From contig CAIZGQ010000453.1 of assembly GCA_903932565.1 (NCBI GenBank), forward strand, positions 1-5,040: a stretch of 5,040 nt of DNA. Reading direction: 5' to 3'. This stretch comes from an uncultured Hyphomicrobiales bacterium (GTDB lineage: Bacteria > Pseudomonadota > Alphaproteobacteria > Rhizobiales > Beijerinckiaceae). Positions 1-4,062 of the stretch are shown one piece after another. The notes beneath the pieces are model-generated. The model was given only the letters and a program-made list of their open reading frames with translations, ran no database searches and was not told the DNA's origin. The position numbers and the translations under genes were made by a program. Each line of letters starts with the position of its first letter. Position 1 is the first letter of the stretch.

Positions 1-2
1 AC

Positions 3-248
3 ATCGCCGCCATCTGCTCGGATACGTGGGGCTGCGAAGTGCGCCCGAACGAGACGAAGGAAGCCAACCAGCCCTGGCATTGGGTGGTCATCCCCGCCAT
101 CGGCATTTCCATGGGTGAGATCTTTTATCTGAAGGACCTGGCCGAGGATTGCGCGGCCGACAAGGTCTACGAGTTCTTCTTCACCGCGCCGCCGCTGCAT
201 CTGCCAGGCGCGGCGGGCTCGCCGATCAACCCGCAGGCCGTGAAGTAG
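3..248 (+). CDS. Cyclase family protein (kynurenine formamidase-like), 3' end only
   Basis: This is the last 81 codons of a gene that begins before the window; the frame is open from base 3 and stops at TAG 246-248. The visible part matches the C-terminus of the cyclase / kynurenine formamidase-like family (PF04199 type), metal-dependent hydrolases acting on amide, ester or lactone-like substrates. Supporting residues are the W-H-W-V-V-I-P stretch, then G-I-S-M-G-E followed by L-K-D-L-A-E, and a closing Y-E-F-F-F-T-A-P-P-L-H-L-P-G-A-A-G-S-P motif, which is the usual end of these proteins. The metal-binding HxGTHxDxPxH motif would lie upstream and cannot be checked. A GTG at 39 could be mistaken for a start but lies inside the conserved domain. 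The gene converges on the GST-like gene and probably ends transcription in the hairpins at 249-445. The family call is fairly secure; the substrate is unknown. Confidence 0.8.
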   Translation: MAAICSDTWGCEVRPNETKEANQPWHWVVIPAIGISMGEIFYLKDLAEDCAADKVYEFFFTAPPLHLPGAAGSPINPQAVK

Positions 249-258
249 GTGGGCGATA

Positions 259-308
259 ACCCTCACCTGAAGGAGAGGGTGGCACGGGCACCGCGCCGGG
301 TGAGGGGT
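259..308. repeat. Intergenic stem-loop repeat (CCCTCACC...GGTGAGGG)
   Basis: Outer arms CCCTCACC (260-267) and GGTGAGGG (299-306) are perfect complements. Between them lies GGAGAGGGTGGCACGGGCACC (bases 272-292), which can form a smaller inner stem (GGTG 279-282 with CACC 288-291). From general knowledge, elements of this wording occur in many intergenic copies in Hyphomicrobiales genomes. Only one copy of this arm pair is visible here, so the dispersed-repeat call rests on recognition, not on counting copies. It begins 11 nt after the cyclase-family stop codon. Confidence 0.55.
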
Positions 309-346
309 ATTCGCGGGTGGATCATACCCTCGTCCGCCATGCGCTT

Positions 347-377
347 CCAAACCCGGCTCGAGCCGGGGTTTGGTTTT
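347..377 (+). terminator. Terminator-like hairpin after the cyclase-family gene
   Basis: CCAAACCCGGCT (347-358) pairs with AGCCGGGGTTTGG (361-373) around a CTCGAG centre, with one extra G in the right arm. A TTTT run (374-377) follows at once. The GC-rich core, A/T-rich stem base and trailing T run fit a Rho-independent terminator reading rightward from the gene ending at 248. The preceding 98 nt contain no other coding signal. Confidence 0.55.
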
Positions 378-383
378 GCAATA

Positions 384-409
384 CTGAAGTCGGGCAGACC
401 CGACTTCAG
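384..409. repeat. Perfect 11-bp inverted repeat
   Basis: CTGAAGTCGGG (384-394) and CCCGACTTCAG (399-409) are exact complements around a 4-nt loop (CAGA). Neither strand shows an immediate T run, so it is a weak terminator candidate by itself. It sits 10 nt after the previous hairpin, between two convergent genes, where it could protect mRNA 3' ends or block read-through in both directions. It may also be one unit of a dispersed repeat. Confidence 0.5.
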
Positions 410-418
410 GGGCGCCTC

Positions 419-430
419 CTCCCAAGGGAG
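419..430. repeat. Short CTCCC-AA-GGGAG inverted repeat beside the GST-like stop codon
   Basis: CTCCC (419-423) and GGGAG (426-430) flank AA. It is embedded in wording (CCTCCTCCCAAGGGAGAAGG, 415-434) that resembles the flank of the same dispersed alphaproteobacterial repeat family as the element at 259-308. It lies 15 nt beyond the stop of the leftward gene ending at 446. Confidence 0.35.
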
Positions 431-445
431 AAGGTTGAACTGCCG

Positions 446-1111
446 CTACCCCTGTGGTGCGCCGGGCTGTTTCAGCGGATGGCTTTCGGCAAAAGCGGGA
501 AGCTCGAAGCAGAGTTTGGCAAGCGTTGCCACATGCGGATAGGGCGCAAGATCAACCTTGAAGAAATGCGCCTGGACGCTGAGGCTGGCGATGCAGATGT
601 CGGCGATCCCGACAGTCGCGCCGAGCGCAAATGGCGCAGCCGGGCGCCGGGCGAGCAGGCTCTCGTAGGTCTTCACGGCCTCATGCGTCCAGTGGTTGCA
701 CCAGGACATGACAGCGGCCTCGTCGTGGCCCATGGCCGCAAGCTTGTGGCGAATGCGCGGCACCACGAGCGGATGCGTGTCGGCCACCGCGACCAGTGCC
801 AGCGCGCGCGCATAGGCGCGGTCAATTGGCGTCTTGGGCATCAGGCTCGGCTCGGGGTAGACCTCGTCCAGATATTCCATGATTGCCAGTGATTGGGTGA
901 GGATCGCCCCATCGCTCAAAAGCGCCGGGATGGCATGGCCGGGGTTGATCTTGTCGAACGCGTCCGAGTGCTGTTCGCCCTTCAGCAGGTCGATGACCCG
1001 CTCTTCAGCCGACAGCCCCTTGAGGCGGAGCGCGGTGCGCACACGAAATGACGCGATCGAGCGCCAGAATCCATAAAACTCAATCGGCGCGCTCGACGAT
1101 GTGCCAGCCAT
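446..1111 (-). CDS. Zeta-class glutathione S-transferase, maleylacetoacetate / maleylpyruvate isomerase-like
   Basis: The 221-residue product has the usual size of the MaiA / zeta GST family, cytosolic enzymes that use glutathione to isomerise maleyl to fumaryl compounds in aromatic and tyrosine breakdown. Visible features: a thioredoxin-like N-terminus with F-Y-G-F-W-R-S-I-A-S-F-R-V-R (12-25), the cis-proline site A-I-P-A-L (60-64), the glutathione-contact pair Q73-S74 in T-Q-S-L-A-I-M-E-Y-L-D-E, and an alpha-helical C-terminal domain with the MaiA-like H-F-F-K-V-D-L-A-P-Y-P segment and the L-P-A-F...H-P-L-K-Q-P ending. The family's S-S-C core appears as S18-I19-A20, so two expected residues are replaced. 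I chose ATG 1109-1111 over the in-frame ATG at 1145-1147 because AAGGGAG lies just upstream of it and the longer form adds 12 residues not expected in the family. It follows the flavin reductase gene by 51 nt on the same strand, so co-transcription is likely. The true substrate is uncertain. Confidence 0.85.
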   Translation of the reverse strand: MAGTSSSAPIEFYGFWRSIASFRVRTALRLKGLSAEERVIDLLKGEQHSDAFDKINPGHAIPALLSDGAILTQSLAIMEYLDEVYPEPSLMPKTPIDRAYARALALVAVADTHPLVVPRIRHKLAAMGHDEAAVMSWCNHWTHEAVKTYESLLARRPAAPFALGATVGIADICIASLSVQAHFFKVDLAPYPHVATLAKLCFELPAFAESHPLKQPGAPQG

Positions 1112-1162
1112 GTGTATCTCCCTTGAATACTTTTCTGAGGCCACCAAAAAACGGCCGCTGCC

Positions 1163-1678
1163 TTACACTTTTGGGACCAGCGGCACCGGCTTGCAATAGG
1201 TGCCGCCCGCAAACAACAGCGGTTCGCCGTCGCGATAGGTGGCGCGCAGCACCTGGCCAAAAAACACCAGGTGATCGCCGCCCTGATGCACCGAGTGGAT
1301 CTTGCATTCAAACGAGGCGAGTGCGTTGACGATGACCGGGCAATCGCCATGGCCACGCTGGTGGTCGATCATGCCGAATTTGTCTTCGTGCCGGGTCGCA
1401 AAATGGTTCGAGATCGCGCTTTGGTCGGAGGCCAGGACGCTCACCGCGAAATGCTCCGCATCGGTAAAACTCTGCACGGAGGCCGCGTCGTTGCGCAGGC
1501 TCCACAACACGAGCGGGGGATCAAGTGAGACAGCTGCAAATGAATTGCAGGTCAGCCCTTCCGTCTTGCCGCTGCGCGATACTGTGGTGATGACGGTGAC
1601 GCCCGTTGCAAAGCGCCCCAGTGCCTGGCGCAGGGGGCGGGTATCGGTCACGGGTCCGTCAAATACGATTTCATGCAT
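1163..1678 (-). CDS. Flavin reductase family protein (monooxygenase reductase component)
   Basis: The 171-residue product is typical in length for the single-domain flavin reductase-like family (PF01613; HpaC, DmoB and related small partners). These proteins use NAD(P)H to reduce free FMN or FAD and hand it to a separate oxygenase. Signature stretches: L-R-Q-A-L-G-R-F-A-T-G-V-T-V-I-T-T (16-32); G-L-T-C-N-S-F-A-A-V-S-L-D-P-P-L-V-L (41-58), the flavin-binding loop; F-A-V-S-V-L (77-82); and G-D-H-L-V-F-F-G-Q-V (134-143), carrying the family's GDH motif. It is first in a leftward unit with the GST-like gene and diverges from the LysR gene. The LLM oxygenase two genes away is the natural flavin acceptor (inference). 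The chosen ATG (1676-1678) has no good Shine-Dalgarno sequence, but the protein length fits the family. Flavin and nicotinamide preference cannot be told from sequence. Confidence 0.9.
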   Translation of the reverse strand: MHEIVFDGPVTDTRPLRQALGRFATGVTVITTVSRSGKTEGLTCNSFAAVSLDPPLVLWSLRNDAASVQSFTDAEHFAVSVLASDQSAISNHFATRHEDKFGMIDHQRGHGDCPVIVNALASFECKIHSVHQGGDHLVFFGQVLRATYRDGEPLLFAGGTYCKPVPLVPKV

Positions 1679-1790
1679 CAGGTCAGCCGTTCGCGTGCGG
1701 GCCCGCGGCCCGAGAGGAAAGCGCTGAAACTAGATGCAGCGCATTCGTCGAGAAAATAATATGATCTTGGGGAGACCATCATGAAATTGG
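1679..1790. promoter_or_regulatory. Divergent control region between the flavin reductase and lysR genes
   Basis: This 112-nt region must hold the promoters of both outward-reading units. It contains a perfect GC palindrome, GCGGGCCCGC (1697-1706), 18 nt upstream of the flavin reductase start; an inverted repeat AAaGCGCTG...CAGCGCaTT (1718-1745); a TATGAT that could be a -10 box for lysR (1760-1765) with no recognisable -35; and GGGGAGA (1769-1775), a strong ribosome binding site for the rightward direction. Divergent placement of a LysR gene next to its target is the usual arrangement, and the regulator commonly binds here. No confident sigma-70 promoter could be picked for the leftward unit. 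Confidence 0.55.
1718..1745. promoter_or_regulatory. Inverted repeat, candidate operator in the divergent region
   Basis: Arms AAAGCGCTG (1718-1726) and CAGCGCATT (1737-1745) are complementary except at one position (1720/1743), with a 10-nt A/T-rich spacer. It ends 14 nt before the candidate lysR -10 box. It lacks a symmetric T-N11-A core, so it could serve another protein or be a secondary LysR contact. The call rests on symmetry and position only. Confidence 0.35.
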
Positions 1791-1794
1791 ATGA
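1776..1794. promoter_or_regulatory. Degenerate LysR-type box over the lysR start codons
   Basis: Aligned base by base with the perfect dyad at 2763-2781, this stretch matches at 14 of 19 positions, including the whole left half-site CCATCA (1776-1781), the GAAA centre, and GATG in the right half. It keeps T-N11-A (T1779, A1791) and a partial dyad (CATC 1777-1780, GATG 1790-1793). Lying on the start codon of the regulator's own gene, it would suit autorepression. The similarity could be chance and the position is unusual, so this is tentative. Confidence 0.3.
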
Positions 1795-1846
1795 CATCCG
1801 TGTTTGGCAGCCTTCGGGATATCCGCCTCTTCGTTGCAGCTTATGA
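1781..1846 (+). other. Overlapping 21-codon frame with the best ribosome binding site ahead of lysR
   Basis: An ATG at 1781 lies 6 nt after GGAG (1771-1774) within GGGGAGA and opens a 21-codon frame (starts M-K-L-D-D-I-R-V-W-Q-P) ending at TGA 1844-1846. It overlaps the 5' end of the lysR frame in another register. It could be a small regulatory leader frame, the remnant of the original lysR start separated by a frameshift, or simply an untranslated coincidence. Its first residues resemble the usual opening of LysR proteins, which favours the frameshift or remnant idea slightly. Confidence 0.3.
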
Positions 1847-2729
1847 GGAACGGTCCTTCACGGCCGCAGCGCAGCGCGAACATGCGACACAGTCGGGCGT
1901 TTCACAACATGTGAAGAGCCTTGAGGACAGTTTTGGTTTGGCCCTGTTCACCCGTGAAAAAGGCAAGATCGAGCCAACGCCAGCGGGCGACATATTTTAT
2001 CGTCGCTGCCTCGATGTCATTCGCGCGCATGATGCCGCCGGGCGCGCGGTTGGCCCCTATGCGGGCGGGTTTGATGGCACGCTGGTGGTGGGCCTGATGC
2101 CCACGATGACGCGTTGCACCCTGGCCCCCGCACTCGCCCGCTTTGTCGAGCAGCATCCAAATGTCAATGTGCGCATGGTGGAGGGCTATTCGGGCACGCT
2201 GACGCAAATGGTGCGCGCTGGTGAGCTGGACTTTGCCATCGTGCCGGCCTTTCCCGGCCTGTCGGGGCTGCGAAGTCGCCTGTTTCTGCGCACCACCGAG
2301 CTTCTGGTCTCAAGCGCGAAGTCTTCGTTTGAGATGGGCAAGCCGGTGCGGCTGCGGGACCTCGGCCCGTTGAAACTGGTGGTGCCAAGCCGCATCAACA
2401 CGCGCCGTGCCACATTCGAGACCTATTGCACGACGGTCGGGGGCCAGATCGACCGGGTGCTCGAACTTGATGCCATGTTCGGCACGCTCGACTTCGTCGC
2501 CCGCACGGACTGGGTGACCGTTTTGCCAGCGGTGATGATGGGGGAATCGGTTCGGCCGCTGTTCACCGCCAACCCGTTTGACGACCCACCACTCACCCTT
2601 GACCTTGTGATGATCGAGCCAGCGCGCAAACCCTTGTTGCCGGCCGCAGACCTGTTCTGCGACCTGTTGCAGCAGGAGGCGACCCGGCTCGCCCGTCTGT
2701 GGGAGCCGCCTTTCGCGAAATCCGCTTGA
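1791..2729 (+). CDS. LysR family transcriptional regulator
   Basis: The 312-residue product has standard LysR-type length and layout. The N-terminal winged helix-turn-helix runs from about residue 8 to 65 (L-R-D-I-R-L-F-V-A-A-Y-E-E-R-S-F-T-A-A-A, then Q-S-G-V-S-Q-H-V-K-S-L-E as the recognition region and G-L-A-L-F-T-R from the wing). A linker helix follows, and then a two-lobed periplasmic-binding-protein-like effector domain from about residue 93 (G-T-L-V-V-G-L-M-P-T) to 300. It is a cytoplasmic DNA-binding protein expected to respond to a pathway substrate or intermediate. It lies between a divergent flavin reductase unit and the co-directional LLM gene, so both are likely targets. The start is uncertain: an in-frame TGA at 1782-1784 excludes anything earlier than 1785, and ATG 1791 is 16 nt from the only good ribosome binding site, which is spaced for an out-of-frame ATG at 1781. 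GTG at 1800 is an alternative start. Confidence 0.92.
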   Translation: MTSVFGSLRDIRLFVAAYEERSFTAAAQREHATQSGVSQHVKSLEDSFGLALFTREKGKIEPTPAGDIFYRRCLDVIRAHDAAGRAVGPYAGGFDGTLVVGLMPTMTRCTLAPALARFVEQHPNVNVRMVEGYSGTLTQMVRAGELDFAIVPAFPGLSGLRSRLFLRTTELLVSSAKSSFEMGKPVRLRDLGPLKLVVPSRINTRRATFETYCTTVGGQIDRVLELDAMFGTLDFVARTDWVTVLPAVMMGESVRPLFTANPFDDPPLTLDLVMIEPARKPLLPAADLFCDLLQQEATRLARLWEPPFAKSA

Positions 2730-2762
2730 GGGTTCGGACTGGGACCAGCGTTTGGGTCGGCA

Positions 2763-2781
2763 CCATCAGGAAACCTGATGG
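2763..2781. promoter_or_regulatory. Perfect LysR-type operator (T-N11-A dyad) upstream of the LLM gene
   Basis: CCATCAGGAAACCTGATGG is an exact inverted repeat: 8-bp arms at 2763-2770 and 2774-2781 around AAA. It contains the LysR-family signature T-N11-A (T2766 to A2778) inside the dyad. Its centre (2772) is 96 nt before the LLM start. A TATGAT (2796-2801) and a TTTAAA (2823-2828) lie downstream as possible -10 elements; the second would put the dyad centre near -63, the classic recognition position. As RNA the same bases could form a hairpin after lysR, but the nearest T run starts 20 nt later, so an operator reading is preferred. Confidence 0.6.
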
Positions 2782-2867
2782 CGAGCCGTCGAAGATATGA
2801 TTTTTGTGGCCCCAGGCTGGCCTTTAAAACCAAGTGTCTGTTTTTCCATCAAAGCGAGTTCAAGCTC

Positions 2868-3968
2868 ATGCAGCTCGGGTTTTTCACGATGCCGATCCAT
2901 CCGCTCGGCAAGGATTGGCGTCAGTGCCTCAAGGAGGATCGCGAGGCGTTCATCCTGGCCGACGAACTTGGTTATTGCGAGGGTCTCGTTGGCGAGCACG
3001 TGACGGACAAGGCTGAGAACATCACCAATTGCGTCGTGTTCATTGCCTCGCTGGCGGCTGCGACGAAAAACATCCGTTTGGGCACCGGCACGGTCAACAT
3101 GCCGAATTCACACCCGGCCGCGATTGCCTCGCAACTTGCGATGCTCGATCACATGCTCGATGGCCGCCTGATCTTTGGCATCAGCCCCGGCGGATTGCTG
3201 TCGGATGCGGAGATTTTCGGGAATCTCAATGCCAATCGCAATGAAATGTTCCTGGAAGGTATCAACGCCGTCCTGAAGCTTTGGTCGAGCGAGCCGCCCT
3301 ACAACATCGACGGCAAATACTGGAAGATTTCGACCGAGCGCACGCTGATGGCCGAGATTGGCCAGGGGTTCATTCCAAAGCCCCTGCAGACTCCGCATCC
3401 GCCCATCGTCGTCACTGCCGTCGCACCGTTCTCAAAGGGCGTGACCGAGGCTGCCGCGCGCGGGTGGGAGCCGATCTCGGCGAACTTCCTGATGCCGGTT
3501 TGGGCCAAGAGCCATTGGCCGAAATATGTGGAAGGCTGCGAGCGCGCTGGCCGTCCCGCCGATCCCGCCAATTGGCGCGTCGCCAAGAGCGTGTTCGTTG
3601 CGAAGGATCGCGCCACTGCCAAGGCTTATGCGACGGACCCGAATGGCCCTTATCGCTACTACTACAAATCGCTGCTGACCAAGCTGAAGAAAAATGGTCG
3701 TGTCGAGTTGTTCAAGACCAGTCGCGAGATGCACGATGACGAGGTGACGCTGGACTTTGTCTGCGACAAGCTCGTGATCTACGGGACGGCGGACGAAGTT
3801 GCGGACAAAATCCTGGCGTTCCGCGAGGAAGTCGGCGATTTCGGCACGCTGCTCTATGCCGGCAAGGACTGGACGGATGTGGAGCTTGGTCGTCGCTCCA
3901 TGATCCTGATGGCCGAGCAGGTGATGCCGCGCATCAATTCTGCTGTGCATCAGGTTGCTGCGCAGTAA
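2868..3968 (+). CDS. Luciferase-like (LLM) flavin-dependent monooxygenase
   Basis: The 366-residue product belongs to the bacterial luciferase-like superfamily (PF00296; LimB, DmoA and SsuD relatives), TIM-barrel enzymes that use reduced flavin from a separate reductase to oxygenate a substrate. Features: the beta-1 start Q-L-G-F-F-T-M-P (2-9); A-D-E-L-G-Y...V-G-E-H-V-T-D (31-47), with the E-H pair common in LimB-like members; N-I-R-L-G-T-G-T-V-N-M-P...H-P (68-83); D-H-M-L-D-G-R-L-I-F-G-I-S-P-G-G (94-109), the family's hallmark segment; and a C-terminal V-I-Y-G-T-A-D-E-V-A-D-K-I. I start at ATG 2868 because the family begins at this M-Q-L-G-F-F; an in-frame ATG at 2778 would add 30 unrelated residues and sits inside the operator dyad. 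The ribosome binding site is weak (GCGAG, 2854-2858). LysR control and partnership with the flavin reductase are inferred from context. The substrate is not identifiable. Confidence 0.92.
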   Translation: MQLGFFTMPIHPLGKDWRQCLKEDREAFILADELGYCEGLVGEHVTDKAENITNCVVFIASLAAATKNIRLGTGTVNMPNSHPAAIASQLAMLDHMLDGRLIFGISPGGLLSDAEIFGNLNANRNEMFLEGINAVLKLWSSEPPYNIDGKYWKISTERTLMAEIGQGFIPKPLQTPHPPIVVTAVAPFSKGVTEAAARGWEPISANFLMPVWAKSHWPKYVEGCERAGRPADPANWRVAKSVFVAKDRATAKAYATDPNGPYRYYYKSLLTKLKKNGRVELFKTSREMHDDEVTLDFVCDKLVIYGTADEVADKILAFREEVGDFGTLLYAGKDWTDVELGRRSMILMAEQVMPRINSAVHQVAAQ

Positions 3969-3982
3969 CGCCGACTTTATGA

Positions 3983-4040
3983 TTTGAACATGCACGTCCA
4001 GTTGCCGCCCATGGCGGGAACTGGACGTTTCGTTTGAACA
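3983..4040. repeat. TTTGAACA direct repeats bracketing the hairpin
   Basis: The same 8 bases, TTTGAACA, occur at 3983-3990 and 4033-4040, 42 nt apart, with the 35-nt hairpin between them. A small inverted repeat with short direct repeats on both sides is the shape left by insertion of a miniature element with target-site duplication. The element is very short for a MITE, and the matching octamers could be chance. Confidence 0.35.
3994..4028. terminator. Strong hairpin between the LLM and HisD-like genes
   Basis: Two 16-nt arms, ACGTCCAGTTGCCGCC (3994-4009) and GGCGGGAACTGGACGT (4013-4028), pair with one mismatch (4004/4018) around a 3-nt loop. A T-rich tail (TTTCGTTT, 4028-4035) follows. It could be a terminator after the LLM gene, or a partial terminator or mRNA-stabilising hairpin that sets the ratio of the two products. 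The octamer TTTGAACA flanks it on both sides (3983-3990 and 4033-4040). Confidence 0.55.
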
Positions 4041-4062
4041 AAACCAACAAGGAAAGTCAGGG

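Noticed and set aside
317..892. Rightward 191-codon frame opposite the GST-like gene
   Set aside because: The - strand frame there encodes a clear zeta-class GST. The + strand frame starts within the repeat-filled gap and has no family features.
1112..1147. 12-residue longer start for the GST-like protein (ATG at 1145-1147)
   Set aside because: The ribosome binding site AAGGGAG sits directly upstream of ATG 1109-1111, and the added residues do not belong to the family N-terminus.
1140..1165. Possible terminator between the flavin reductase and GST-like genes (GC-rich stretch then TTTTTT on the - strand)
   Set aside because: Only about three base pairs of stem can form before the T run, too weak to call. 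Read-through into the GST-like gene is more likely.
2796..2828. Definite sigma-70 promoter for the LLM gene
   Set aside because: TATGAT (2796-2801) and TTTAAA (2823-2828) are possible -10 boxes, but neither has a recognisable -35 at proper spacing, so no promoter is annotated separately.
2778..2867. N-terminal extension of the LLM protein from ATG 2778
   Set aside because: The 30 extra residues are basic and cysteine/phenylalanine-rich, not family-like and not a convincing signal peptide. The ATG lies inside the operator dyad, and the family consensus begins at ATG 2868.
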